From assembly GCF_046773475.1 (NCBI RefSeq), contig NZ_CP177239.1, positions 992,001-1,056,000 on the forward strand: 64,000 nucleotides of DNA. Direction: 5' to 3'. Positions 9,366 through 18,328 of this stretch are shown in pieces. Position 1 is the stretch's first letter. Every line of letters begins with the position of its first letter. This stretch comes from Nitratireductor aquimarinus. Lineage in GTDB: Bacteria; Pseudomonadota; Alphaproteobacteria; Rhizobiales; Rhizobiaceae. The notes below the pieces were generated by a model. That model made no database searches. It worked only from the letters and a program-made list of their open reading frames with translations, and was not told the origin of the DNA. The translations under genes were made by a program, and so were the position numbers.

Positions 9366-10136
9366 ATGAGCAAACCCATTGGCCTCTATTGGTGGCAGGC
9401 TCCAAAAGGCAATTTCGGCGATGATCTGTCGCCGCTCATCGTTGAACACTACGCACAGCGCCCCGTTCGGCACGCAAGCATCAAGTCCTGCGACATGATC
9501 GCAATCGGCAGTCTTCTGGGGCAGGCAACCAAGCGACGCTGGCAACGCGCAATCCGCAAGCCACTGCGCAGAACACACATCTGGGGCACCGGCTGCTTCG
9601 GCGACATTTCCGGTCGCTACCATCATGCAAGCGTCAGCGGCGTGCGCGGCCCGCTCACCCGCCGGATGATGAACCTCCCCGCAGAAACGCCTTTGGGCGA
9701 CCCGGCCCTTTTGTTACCCAGAATTCTTGACCGACCCGCCAGAAAGCACCGCTGGGGCCTCATCCCCCACATTCACCATCAGGAAAGCCCGCTCATTCGG
9801 GAACTGGCCAAGTCTTCCGGCGTCCACCTGATCGACCTCACCAGCAAAGACACACTCGAAATCGCCCGTGACATCGCACGCTGCGACTTCGTGCTCTCCT
9901 CCAGCCTGCACGGCCTCATCGCCGCCGATTCCTTCGGCGTGCCCAATGTCTGGCTCCAGGTCGGCGCGTCGATGGGAAACTGGAAATTCGAAGATTACTT
10001 CCAGAGCGTGAACCGCACGGCCTCTCCCATCACGCAACCCGTGGACCTCGTTTCCCTTGAACAAACCGCAACCGCAGCCGATCCGGGAATCGTCTCACGA
10101 CTGGCAGACGGTCTGGAGCGATCCTTTCCCTATTGA
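9366..10136 (+). CDS. Polysaccharide pyruvyl transferase family protein
   Basis: A 256-residue protein of the polysaccharide pyruvyl transferase family, which adds pyruvate ketals to sugars of exopolysaccharides or wall polymers, or acts in related glycan steps. It has an N-terminal NFGDDLSP segment, WGTGCFGDISG, VSGVRGPLTRR, GDPALLLPR and the C-terminal SSSLHGLIAADSFGVPN, all conserved in the family. A CCGGAGGGCGCC ribosome site precedes the ATG. No other glycan synthesis genes are adjacent, so its acceptor is unknown. Confidence 0.87.
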   Translation: MSKPIGLYWWQAPKGNFGDDLSPLIVEHYAQRPVRHASIKSCDMIAIGSLLGQATKRRWQRAIRKPLRRTHIWGTGCFGDISGRYHHASVSGVRGPLTRRMMNLPAETPLGDPALLLPRILDRPARKHRWGLIPHIHHQESPLIRELAKSSGVHLIDLTSKDTLEIARDIARCDFVLSSSLHGLIAADSFGVPNVWLQVGASMGNWKFEDYFQSVNRTASPITQPVDLVSLEQTATAADPGIVSRLADGLERSFPY

Positions 10137-10328
10137 AAGCGTCCGCTGCCGCCTCCGTCGTCTCCCCGTCACACGCCCCCGTTACACGCAAAGCTTGCTG
10201 GACCAAACGAAACCGCCTTGCCTGTCAGGCTGGGCGCGTTAAAAGCGATGCTTCGCCGAAGGCATCCTCCTTCCGCGATTGATTCCGGCAGGCGTTGAAC
10301 ATTCCGCCCGCCGCAAGGGGTAGACGAC

Positions 10329-11738
10329 ATGACGGTTTTTGCTTCCGGCGCACGCGCGCCGGTCAATCCGTGGATCGCGGAAGCGCGGGCGACACTCTCG
10401 CTCGCCTGGCCGATGGTGCTCACCAATCTGGCGCAGAACGCCATGACCACCACCGACGTCATGATGATGGGCCGTCTGGGACCGGATGCGCTGGCTGCCG
10501 GCACGCTCGGCTACAACCTCTATTTCGCACCGCTCATCTTCGGCCTTGGCCTGCTTCTTGCCACCTCACCCATGATGGCGACCGCGCTTGGCCGCAAGCT
10601 GCATGCGGTGCGCGATGTGCGCCGCACCGTGCGTCAGGGCCTGTGGCTCGCCATTGCCCTGTCCCTTCCCATCTGGCTGCTTCTCTGGCAGTCCGAGAGC
10701 ATCCTTTTATGGATGGGACAGGACCCGGAACTCGCCCGCATCGCCGGCAGCTATGTGCGCACGCTGCAATGGGCGGCCCTGCCCTTTTTCGGCTACATCA
10801 TCCTGCGCTCCTTCATCTCGGCGCTGGAGCGCCCCGGCTGGGCGCTTGGCATCATGTTCGTCATGGTGGCTTTCAACGTGCTGGCCAACTGGGCGCTGAT
10901 GTTCGGCAATCTCGGCTTTCCGGCCCTTGGCGTTCCAGGCTCCGGCATCGCCACCACGATTTCGAGCACGCTCATGTTCCTCGGCCTTGCCCTCGTCGTT
11001 TCGGTCGAGCGCAATTTTCGCCGCTATCAGCTTTTCGGCCGTTTCTGGCGCGCCGACTGGCCGCGCTTCTTCGAGCTGATCCGGCTTGGCCTGCCAATTG
11101 CCGGCTCCATGACCTTCGAAGTCACGATCTTCAACGCCGCAGCCCTCTTGATGGGCCTCATCAGCGCGCCCGCACTTGCCGCGCACGCCATCGCCATCCA
11201 GATCGCGTCGATCAGCTTCATGGTGCCGCTTGGCCTCAGTCAGACCGCGACGGTCCGCGTCGGTCGCGCCTTTGGCGCACAGAATCTCGACGGCATCACC
11301 CGCGCCGGCTGGACCGCCTTTGTCATGTGCATCGCTTTCATGGCGCTGATGGCGCTTTTGATGGTCACGATACCCGAACTGCTCATCGGTGCGTTCCTCG
11401 ATCTCGACCTGCCGGAAAACGCAGAGGTGATCGGTCTGGCCATCACCTTCCTGGCCTTTGCCGGCCTGTTCCAGATCTTTGACGGCGCACAGGCAGTTGC
11501 GGCGGGCATGCTGCGCGGCCTGCACGACACCAAGGTGCCGATGGTCTATTCGCTTCTGGGCTATTGGGGGCTCGGCATGACATCGAGTGTCGTCCTCGCC
11601 TTCACGCTCGGCATGGGCGGCCCCGGCATCTGGATCGGCCTCGTCAGCGGCCTCGCCATCGTCTCGGTGCTGCTCTACGTGCGCTGGCTCCGGCGTGACC
11701 GGCTCATCCCCTGGCTTCGACCGAACGCGGCAACCTGA
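10329..11738 (+). CDS. MATE family efflux transporter
   Basis: Twelve-helix multidrug and toxin extrusion pump of 469 residues, full length. The first half has LAWPMVLTNLAQNAMTTTDVMMMGRLG and the second half repeats the pattern at LGLPIAGSMTFEVTIFNAAALLMG, followed by PLGLSQTATVRVGRAFGA, typical of NorM/DinF-like MATE proteins. It exports drugs or metabolites using a proton or sodium gradient. Its 3' end overlaps the convergent small gene by 35 bases. Confidence 0.93.
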   Translation: MTVFASGARAPVNPWIAEARATLSLAWPMVLTNLAQNAMTTTDVMMMGRLGPDALAAGTLGYNLYFAPLIFGLGLLLATSPMMATALGRKLHAVRDVRRTVRQGLWLAIALSLPIWLLLWQSESILLWMGQDPELARIAGSYVRTLQWAALPFFGYIILRSFISALERPGWALGIMFVMVAFNVLANWALMFGNLGFPALGVPGSGIATTISSTLMFLGLALVVSVERNFRRYQLFGRFWRADWPRFFELIRLGLPIAGSMTFEVTIFNAAALLMGLISAPALAAHAIAIQIASISFMVPLGLSQTATVRVGRAFGAQNLDGITRAGWTAFVMCIAFMALMALLMVTIPELLIGAFLDLDLPENAEVIGLAITFLAFAGLFQIFDGAQAVAAGMLRGLHDTKVPMVYSLLGYWGLGMTSSVVLAFTLGMGGPGIWIGLVSGLAIVSVLLYVRWLRRDRLIPWLRPNAAT

Positions 11739-12204
11739 ATTTGCCGCGTTTGGCCTCATCGATCAGCATGTTCGCCACCTGCATGCGCTCCATCGCATTG
11801 GCGCGCAGATGTGACGGCACACGGTCGGGGTGATTGTTGAAGGCGAAGTCGCGGCGAATCCGGCCAAGCAGGCCCGCATCAATGTCCGCATACAAGCCGA
11901 GCTCCCGGGCAATCTCGTCGGGATCGGTGGAAAGCGGCAGCGCTGCCGGTGGCTCGTCTTCCGCGGCGGCCTTGACCTCATCAACCGCGTCGGGCGTCTC
12001 GTCCGACGCAAATGCTTCCTCGGCGTCATAGGCGTCCTGCGCCCGCTTGTCGGTGAAGTTGATCCGGCCCGAATGCAGCTCTTCGGCGACCGACAGATAA
12101 TCGAGCGAGTTGAGGCTCGTGGCCGCACCGCCGGTGCGCTCTGCCTCCTCGCTGATCAGTTCGTCCAGTAAGGCCGCAAAATTGCGGTTTCCTCCGATCG
12201 CCAT
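11704..12204 (-). CDS. Hypothetical protein with J-domain-like C-terminus
   Basis: A 166-residue acidic protein I do not recognise by name. Residues about 85-155 hold an HPD tripeptide (125-127) preceded by RIRRDFAFNN and followed by a basic helix, MERMQVANMLIDEAKR. This is the layout of J-domain helix II, HPD loop and helix III. The usual lysine/arginine pattern of helix II is short here, so it may be a degenerate J domain. ATG at 12204 follows AAAGAGAGAC. The middle (residues 50-90) is Asp/Glu/Ala-rich and probably unstructured. The coding end overlaps the MATE gene tail. Confidence 0.78.
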   Translation of the reverse strand: MAIGGNRNFAALLDELISEEAERTGGAATSLNSLDYLSVAEELHSGRINFTDKRAQDAYDAEEAFASDETPDAVDEVKAAAEDEPPAALPLSTDPDEIARELGLYADIDAGLLGRIRRDFAFNNHPDRVPSHLRANAMERMQVANMLIDEAKRGKFRLPRSVEARG

Positions 12205-12481
12205 GTCTCTCTTTCCGGCCACCTTCAGGCCCGAAGCGCACAAACGCCTCCCGTTTGCGCAAAGCCTGCCAGCTTCAGCCTTAGCCGGCTGCGGTTAAGA
12301 AATCCCCCAGCGAAAACACACTATTTGAACGAGCAGCGCAACGCACCCTGCGCGAGAGCTGCGCGACGCAGCTGCCTCCCCATCGCCCCGGACACAATCC
12401 GGGCAATCTTGGAACAGTAACATCTGTCCGAATCGACGCACGCCGCGTTACTCTCCCGCCAGTTTCAAAGCCGAGGAGGCC

Positions 12482-13513
12482 ATGATGAGACCCGTTCTAA
12501 CGACCGCCGCAATCCTTGCCGCGCTTCAGGCTCCGGCCTTTGCCCAGCAGCAGGACGCCTATCTGGACGACCGTTCGAGCCCCGAAACGCTGCTGCGCTC
12601 GCTCTACAACGCGGTCAACCGCAAGGAATATGCGCGCGCCTACGACTATTTCTCAACGCCCCCGGCAAAGAGCCTCGATGCCTATCAGGAAGGCTACGCC
12701 AACACCGCCAATGTCGAGCTCGCCACCGGCGCGGTCAGCTCCGAAGGCGCAGCCGGCAGCATCATCTATTCGCTTCCCGTCGCCATCCGCGCCACCGACA
12801 ATGACGGCAAGGAGCAGGTTTTCGCCGGTTGCTACACGCTTCGCCTCTCCAACCCGACAATCCAGGGAACGCCCTACAACCCGCTCCACATCGAGAAGGC
12901 ATCGCTCAAGCCCGCAAGCGGCGAATTGACGGATGTTCTGCCGGCAAGCTGCGGCGATGGTTCCCCCGACGAGACCGACAGGGTTCTGGCCGAGGCCAAG
13001 GCGATGTTTGCTGCGGTCTACGCCGAAACCTGCCCGCCACCGCCGGAAAATTTCGATCTGGTGGACAGCTACACCATCCCCTTCAACTATTCCTACGAGA
13101 CCCCGGACACGCCCAAGCACGAGGCGCGGCTCTTCCGCTTCTATTGCGGCACCGGCGCCTATAACGAGATCCACGCCTATATTCTGGCCAGCCCGCAGGG
13201 CGGCGTGTCGCCGGTCCAGTTCGCCATGCCGGAAACCAGCGTTCAGTACGAGAATGGCGACAGCGACGGCAAGGTCGAGGATATCCGCATCGTCGGCTAC
13301 ACCGCCGAGAGCACGCTGGTGAACTCGGACTATGATCCGGGAACGCAGACACTTACCAGCTACAACAAGTGGCGCGGCGTCGGAGACGCCTTCTCTGCCG
13401 GTACATGGATCTTCCGCGAGGGCGCGTTCACTCTGGTGCGCTACGATGTGGATGCGTCCTATGACGGCGAGCAGAACCCGGTCACGATCCTCGACTATCA
13501 CACCGGCCCGTAG
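12482..13513 (+). CDS. Secreted DUF1176 domain protein
   Basis: A 343-residue exported protein of unknown function. Residues 1-21 (ending APAFA, then QQQD) are a signal peptide with an AXA cleavage site. The first half looks like an NTF2-like domain (SPETLLRSLYNAVNRKEYARAYDYF). The second half matches DUF1176: Cys-containing RLFRFYCGTGAYNE, then DYDPGTQTLTSYNKWRGVGD and a C-terminal ILDYHTGP. GAGGAGGCC precedes the ATG. It is likely periplasmic. The upstream gap 12205-12481 holds a 7-base-pair hairpin at 12357-12373 and nothing else I can name. Confidence 0.88.
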   Translation: MMRPVLTTAAILAALQAPAFAQQQDAYLDDRSSPETLLRSLYNAVNRKEYARAYDYFSTPPAKSLDAYQEGYANTANVELATGAVSSEGAAGSIIYSLPVAIRATDNDGKEQVFAGCYTLRLSNPTIQGTPYNPLHIEKASLKPASGELTDVLPASCGDGSPDETDRVLAEAKAMFAAVYAETCPPPPENFDLVDSYTIPFNYSYETPDTPKHEARLFRFYCGTGAYNEIHAYILASPQGGVSPVQFAMPETSVQYENGDSDGKVEDIRIVGYTAESTLVNSDYDPGTQTLTSYNKWRGVGDAFSAGTWIFREGAFTLVRYDVDASYDGEQNPVTILDYHTGP

Positions 13514-13529
13514 GCCAGGGCCTCACGCA

Positions 13530-14426
13530 TCACGGCTGCGCGAGCATCCAGTTCAGGGTCTCGCGCCAGTCGCTCATACGGATCGGCGTGCCGTGCGTCC
13601 CGCTCTCAAAGCGCACGAAGCGCGCCGGATAACCCTTTGCCGACGAACGGATTTTCCTGAAAAACGCTTCCTGGCTTCCAACCGGGAAAACCCGGTCTTC
13701 GCTGCCATGCCCGAAGAAAACCGGCACCCGTTCAGCAAAGGCCGGGCTTTGCAGGAACGCATCGTTCCACATCGAACCGAGCAGCAAAAGTCCGCCCAGC
13801 CGGTCGGCTGTTACCCGGTCCTGCGCCAGCCGCCAGCACAGCGCGCCGCCCATCGAACCACAGGCCACGAACACCCGCGCGCCGGGTGAACGTTCCGCAT
13901 AATACGCGATCAGCGCCGCGATTTCCTGTGCGCCCCGCGCCTCGAAATCCGAGAAATCGGGCGACAGGTAGAGCCCGCCGCTCTTTGCCATAAGGTTCTT
14001 GATGCGGTTGAAATTGCCCCCGAAGGTGAAGTCGTCCACCCCCTGCCGACGGTTGCCGCCCTGACCATGCAGGTAGAGCACGATGGCGCTCGCACCCTCG
14101 GTCTTGCCGACCGCGACATGGCGCACCGTGCCCGCCTTGGTCTGCAGCGCCAGATCCTGCTGCGCCCGCCGCACACCGGTGGAGATGTAGCGCCCGTCCA
14201 CGCGGCGCTCGGGCACCGCGTCGCGCCCGTTGATGTCCCGCATCTCCCGATAGTCGACCACCCGGTAAGCGCCGCCATCGCTCGATGACAGAACCGCCGG
14301 ATAGGCAAACAGCCGGTCCTTCTGCGAGGCAAGCTCCAGCGCCTGTGCGTTCACACCAGAGAAAGCCACCACAAATCCGGCAAAAGCCAAGCGAATACAG
14401 CTCCTTGCAAGAGACATCGCACTCAT
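13530..14426 (-). CDS. Exported alpha/beta hydrolase-like protein, last gene of the molybdenum-enzyme maturation operon
   Basis: A 298-residue protein with an N-terminal hydrophobic signal (about residues 5-28). Its core resembles alpha/beta hydrolases: YLHGQGGNR as the oxyanion region, the nucleophile elbow ACGSMGGAL, FFGHGSEDRVFP with the likely acid Asp, and a C-terminal FESGTHGTPI with the likely His. The elbow has Cys where most enzymes have Gly (CGSMG against GXSXG). Its start overlaps the upstream gene's stop by four bases, so it is co-translated with the molybdopterin gene. The substrate is unknown. Confidence 0.82.
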   Translation of the reverse strand: MSAMSLARSCIRLAFAGFVVAFSGVNAQALELASQKDRLFAYPAVLSSSDGGAYRVVDYREMRDINGRDAVPERRVDGRYISTGVRRAQQDLALQTKAGTVRHVAVGKTEGASAIVLYLHGQGGNRRQGVDDFTFGGNFNRIKNLMAKSGGLYLSPDFSDFEARGAQEIAALIAYYAERSPGARVFVACGSMGGALCWRLAQDRVTADRLGGLLLLGSMWNDAFLQSPAFAERVPVFFGHGSEDRVFPVGSQEAFFRKIRSSAKGYPARFVRFESGTHGTPIRMSDWRETLNWMLAQP

Positions 14427-16030
14427 CGATTCAACACGCCGCCTGCCTTTTCCAGCGCCTCCGGCGTGTCCACATCCAGATGCGCGGCAGCGCCCGTCTC
14501 CACATCGACAATGCCGACCAGCTCCTGCTCCACCACATGCCGCGCGCCGGTGTCGCCCTCAAGCCGCGCCACTTCGGCAAACAGCGCGCGCGGCAGGATC
14601 ACCGGATTGCCCCGCTTGCCGTTATGCGTCGCCCTGACCACCGCATTGCCGCCTGCCTTCACAAAGGCCTCCACCAGACGGTCGAGATCCGCAGTGCTGA
14701 TTTCCGGCATGTCGGCCAGCATCACCAGCGCGCCCGCCGCCTCCTCCGGCAGCGCCGCAATGCCGGCTTTCAGTGAGGTCGACAGTCCTTCCGCATAAGC
14801 GTCATTGACCGCCACCGCCATGCCAAGCCCGTCCAGCGCGCCCTGCACGCGCTCCGCCTCATGCCCGAGCACGGCGACAGCCCCGTCGACACGGCTTTGC
14901 GCCAGCGCCGCTCCCGTGCGCCGCACCAGCGGCACGCCGTCGAACGACGCCATAAGCTTGTTGTGTTCACCCATGCGCCGCGACTGTCCCGCCGCCAGAA
15001 GCACGCCCCAGACAGAGGGCGCACGCTCCGCTATCCTGCCTTCACGCGGCTGCGGCCGCGTCGGAATTTCGGCCAATAGCCCGCCAACGCCCATCCCGGC
15101 AATGTCCGCCGAGGAAAGGTCGAGCCCCGCCATCAGCCGGTCGAGCACCCAGTCGAAACCATTCGTCTTGGGGCTGCGTGCGCATCCCGGCGCGCCGATC
15201 ACCGGCCGCCCCTCGATGGCCCCCAGCACCAGAAGATTGCCCGGATCGACCGGCATGCCGACCCGCTCCACCGTTCCACCCGCCTTGCGGATGGCGGCGG
15301 GGATCACGTCGTCGGCGTCGCACACGGCCGAAGCGCCGAAGACGAGCAGCATGTCACTCTCATCCTTGAGCGCCGTAATGGCGCGCGCCACCGCATCCGG
15401 CTCATGGGCAGGCCGCAGTTCGCGCGTCACATGACTGCCGGAGCGCTGCAACCGCTCCACCGTAATGCGCGCCGTCTTGTCGAGCACGCTGTCCTTCAGG
15501 CTCGGCAGCGCCGTCTGCACCACGCCGACGCGCATGGCCCTGAAGGGCCGCAACGAAAACACCGGCCCGTGCGCGGCAGAAGCCGCCCTGTCCACCTGCG
15601 CGGCGGAAACGGCAAACGGGATGATCTTCACCGTCGCCACCATCTGCCCTTCGCTCACCGCGCTGTAATCGGGCAGTGTGGCCATGGTGATCGCCGGATC
15701 GACGGCGTTCACCGCATTGACCGCCTGCCGGTCCACAATAAAGAGCCCCGCCTTCTGCGCATGCAGATTGACCCGCCCGGTCGTGGGCGCGCGCGCAGAA
15801 ATTCCCTCCACCGCAAGCGTTGCCGCAAGGCGCTCTGCCGCCTGATCCTCGTCCAGATCGCCAGGCTCCAGCCGCGCCGCGATCACCGTCCTGACGCCTT
15901 CCGCCCTCAAAAGCGCGATGTCGGCGGCGCCAAGCCGGTGCGCCTTGCGCAGCCGCGTCTTGCCGGCCATCGTGGCATGCGCCAGCACCGCCCCTTCGGC
16001 CTCGTCAATGGATAGCGGTCCGAACTTCAC
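14423..16030 (-). CDS. Molybdopterin-binding / MobA-like nucleotidyltransferase fusion
   Basis: A 535-residue two-domain protein. Residues about 1-335 look like a MoeA/MoaB-type molybdopterin-binding domain. Residues about 340-525 are a MobA-like NTP transferase: GVLLAAGQSRRMG is the nucleotide loop with KLMASFDGVPLVRR after it, and MLADMPEISTADLDRLV carries the catalytic Asp. Such fusions make the cytosine dinucleotide form of the molybdenum cofactor for xanthine dehydrogenase and CO dehydrogenase relatives. Four-base overlaps on both sides place it in the same operon as the XdhC genes. Confidence 0.88.
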   Translation of the reverse strand: MKFGPLSIDEAEGAVLAHATMAGKTRLRKAHRLGAADIALLRAEGVRTVIAARLEPGDLDEDQAAERLAATLAVEGISARAPTTGRVNLHAQKAGLFIVDRQAVNAVNAVDPAITMATLPDYSAVSEGQMVATVKIIPFAVSAAQVDRAASAAHGPVFSLRPFRAMRVGVVQTALPSLKDSVLDKTARITVERLQRSGSHVTRELRPAHEPDAVARAITALKDESDMLLVFGASAVCDADDVIPAAIRKAGGTVERVGMPVDPGNLLVLGAIEGRPVIGAPGCARSPKTNGFDWVLDRLMAGLDLSSADIAGMGVGGLLAEIPTRPQPREGRIAERAPSVWGVLLAAGQSRRMGEHNKLMASFDGVPLVRRTGAALAQSRVDGAVAVLGHEAERVQGALDGLGMAVAVNDAYAEGLSTSLKAGIAALPEEAAGALVMLADMPEISTADLDRLVEAFVKAGGNAVVRATHNGKRGNPVILPRALFAEVARLEGDTGARHVVEQELVGIVDVETGAAAHLDVDTPEALEKAGGVLNR

Positions 16031-16731
16031 GCCGATACGCTCCTGTCCCCCGGCCCGCGCGAGCGCAACGCCGCAATCACCGCGCCCAGCACGGCAACCG
16101 CGATCTCCGCCGGCGTCGCCGCCCCAATGTCGAGCCCGATGGGCGCATCGATCCGCTCAAGCGCTGCCGGCGAAACGCCAGCCTCCGTCAGCCGGTCGAT
16201 GCGCTTTGCGTGGGTCTTCCGGCTGCCCAGCGCGCCGATATAGAAGCAATCCGCTTCAAACGCCGCCCGCAGCGCGGGATCATCGATCTTCGGATCATGC
16301 GTCAGCGCGGCAAGCGCCGTGTAGGCGTCAAGCGGCTGGCGCGCCAGCGCCTCGTCAGGCCATTCGGCATGCAGCGCGACACCCGGAAAGCGCTCCGGTG
16401 TGGCAAACGCCGTGCGCGGATCGATGATCGTCAGATCGAAACCCGCAATCTTGGCCATCGGCGCCAGCGCCTGGCTGATATGCACCGCCCCGATCACCAC
16501 GAGGCGCGGTTCGGGCAGGTGCACGTTCAAAAAGAAAGTGCGCCCGTCGATCTCGACCACGCCGGACTTGCCGGAGCGAAAGGCGCGCGCCACCGCCTCG
16601 CCAAGCGCACCGGCCACCGTGTCGCCCTCGCGGATCACCCGGTCGCGCCCGTCTTCCAGATCGGTGAGCAGGATCGCGGCCCTGCGTTCGCGCCGCAGCG
16701 CGTTCAGTTTCTTCAGCGACAGCGGATCCAC
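16027..16731 (-). CDS. XdhC family protein, Rossmann half
   Basis: A 234-residue chaperone-like protein that helps insert sulfurated molybdenum cofactor into hydroxylases. It has the C-terminal XdhC Rossmann half: LVVIGAVHISQALAPMA, then FDLTIIDPRTAFATPERFP, ALTHDPKIDDPAL, FYIGALGSRKTHAKR and GLDIGAATPAEIAVAV. GTG at 16731 is chosen as start because its G is the last base of the preceding gene's TAG (TAGTG overlap), and the open frame upstream of it has no site. It ends four bases inside the next gene. Confidence 0.88.
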   Translation of the reverse strand: MDPLSLKKLNALRRERRAAILLTDLEDGRDRVIREGDTVAGALGEAVARAFRSGKSGVVEIDGRTFFLNVHLPEPRLVVIGAVHISQALAPMAKIAGFDLTIIDPRTAFATPERFPGVALHAEWPDEALARQPLDAYTALAALTHDPKIDDPALRAAFEADCFYIGALGSRKTHAKRIDRLTEAGVSPAALERIDAPIGLDIGAATPAEIAVAVLGAVIAALRSRGPGDRSVSA

Positions 16732-17069
16732 TAGCCGAGCCTCTCCACATAAACCCTGATGCGCCCGCCGCATGAGAGGCCCACTTCCCAGGCCGTCTCG
16801 TCGGCGACGCCGAATTCCAGCATGCGCGGCCTGCCCTCGGTCAGCACATCGGCGGCCTCCGCCACCACCGCGCCCTCCACGCAGCCACCCGACACCGAGC
16901 CCTCGAAATTGCCATCCGCATCGATCACCAGATGGCTTCCCACCGGGCGCGGTGCAGAACCCCAGGTCTCCACGACCGTGGCAATTGCCACATCGCGGCC
17001 TGCCTGCATCCAGTCCTCGGCGATCATCAGCGGATCGCGTGTCTCATCGGATTGTTTCAGCTCAGACAT
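16731..17069 (-). CDS. XdhC/CoxI family protein, N-terminal half
   Basis: A 112-residue protein equal to the N-terminal XdhC/CoxI domain. It has RDVAIATVVETWGSAPRPVGSHLVID, then GSVSGGCVEGAVVAEA with the conserved Cys that is thought to carry or guide the cofactor, and a second Cys in GLSCGGRIRVYVE. The two XdhC domains are usually one protein; here they are split into two coupled genes. It overlaps the VWA gene by eight bases (ATGTCTGA). Confidence 0.9.
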   Translation of the reverse strand: MSELKQSDETRDPLMIAEDWMQAGRDVAIATVVETWGSAPRPVGSHLVIDADGNFEGSVSGGCVEGAVVAEAADVLTEGRPRMLEFGVADETAWEVGLSCGGRIRVYVERLG

Positions 17070-18327
17070 TGGCGTTTCTCCCGCCCTTCATATGGGCACG
17101 CTGAAAGTGCCGTGCCAAGTCCCCGCCCTGTGCGGGCGCATCCGTCAGCGCGGCGCACAGATCGCCAAGCGCATCGAGATTGTGCACCGGCCGCAGCTCG
17201 TCCACATGAGGCAGCATCGCCCGCATGCCGCGTGCGCGCGGCTCGAACCCGTCAAAGCCAAGCAATGGGTTAAGCCAGATCAGCCGGCGGCATGATTTCG
17301 AAAGCCGCTCCATCTCCCGCGACAGAACCTCGATATGATCGCGCTCCAGCCCGTCGGTGATCAGGAGCACGATTGCGCCCTGTCCCAGAACCCGGCGCGA
17401 CCACAGCCGGTTGAAATCGCCAAGCGCCGTGCCGATCCGCGTACCGCCGGACCAGTCGCGCACCGCTTCAGACGCTTCTTCCAGCGCCTCGTCGGGGTCA
17501 CGCCGGCTGAGCGGGCGCGTGATGTTGGTCAGCCTTGTGCCGAAGGTGAAGCTGAAAACCCGCCGCCGCTTTTCCGTCAGTGCATGCAGAAAATGCAGGA
17601 AAACCCGCGAGTACTGGCTCATTGAGCCGGAGATATCGACCAGCGCCACCAGCGGCGGCGCGATCGGGCGCGGCGAGCGGAATTTCGGCAGGATCAGGTC
17701 ACCGCCGGTGCGCAGGCTCGCCCGCAGCATCGCATGCGGATCGATCCGCGCCCCATGCGGGTCCGGCCTGAACCGGCGCGTCGCCACCCGGTCGAACGGC
17801 AGAACGAGATCGCGCATGGCGCGCCGGGCCTCGGCCACTTCCTCAGCCGACATCTGCGCGAAATCCTTCTGGCGCAGAACCTCCATCGCCGTGAAGGAAA
17901 GCCGTGCGTCCAGTTCAAACTCCGGCCGCTTCTTGATGATCGCCCGGCGCTCCTCGTCCAGCGCATCCTCGGCGCGGCGGTCGCCGGCGCGTTTCTTCTC
18001 GCGCAGCACTTCCGCCTCGTCGCCCTCGTCTTCGGTCCGCCCTTCATCGCGCTCGTCGCGCCGCGCCCAGTAGAGCCGGAACGCCGCATCGAACAGCGCA
18101 TGATCCTCATGTCTGGAAATCAGGGTGGCGTGCAGCGTCCAGTAAAAGTCGTCGCGCCGCTCGACGCCGACCGTCACCACCGCCTGAATGGCGTCCATAA
18201 CGGCGGCCGGTCCCACGCGCAGCCCCGCGCGCCGGAGCATGCGGGCAAAACCGACGATCCTGTCGGCCAGCCGCGCGCCCTCTTCGCGTTCCGGTGCTCG
18301 TTTGTCCGCGTCTGGAGCAGCCGGCAT
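17062..18327 (-). CDS. VWA domain protein, CoxE-like
   Basis: A 421-residue protein of the CoxE type that works with a MoxR ATPase during assembly of molybdenum hydroxylases such as CO dehydrogenase. It has a basic and acidic charged middle (residues about 95-145). The C-terminal von Willebrand A domain has the metal-ion MIDAS site DISGSMS, later TDGLERDH, and the Thr of GGTRIG. ATG at 18327 starts one base after the MoxR stop. An upstream in-frame start would overlap the MoxR gene. Confidence 0.9.
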   Translation of the reverse strand: MPAAPDADKRAPEREEGARLADRIVGFARMLRRAGLRVGPAAVMDAIQAVVTVGVERRDDFYWTLHATLISRHEDHALFDAAFRLYWARRDERDEGRTEDEGDEAEVLREKKRAGDRRAEDALDEERRAIIKKRPEFELDARLSFTAMEVLRQKDFAQMSAEEVAEARRAMRDLVLPFDRVATRRFRPDPHGARIDPHAMLRASLRTGGDLILPKFRSPRPIAPPLVALVDISGSMSQYSRVFLHFLHALTEKRRRVFSFTFGTRLTNITRPLSRRDPDEALEEASEAVRDWSGGTRIGTALGDFNRLWSRRVLGQGAIVLLITDGLERDHIEVLSREMERLSKSCRRLIWLNPLLGFDGFEPRARGMRAMLPHVDELRPVHNLDALGDLCAALTDAPAQGGDLARHFQRAHMKGGRNANV

Positions 18328-18328
18328 G

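Noticed and set aside
10295..11482. 395-residue plus-strand frame overlapping the MATE gene
   Set aside because: Other frame of the MATE gene; Arg/His/Pro-rich without a motif.
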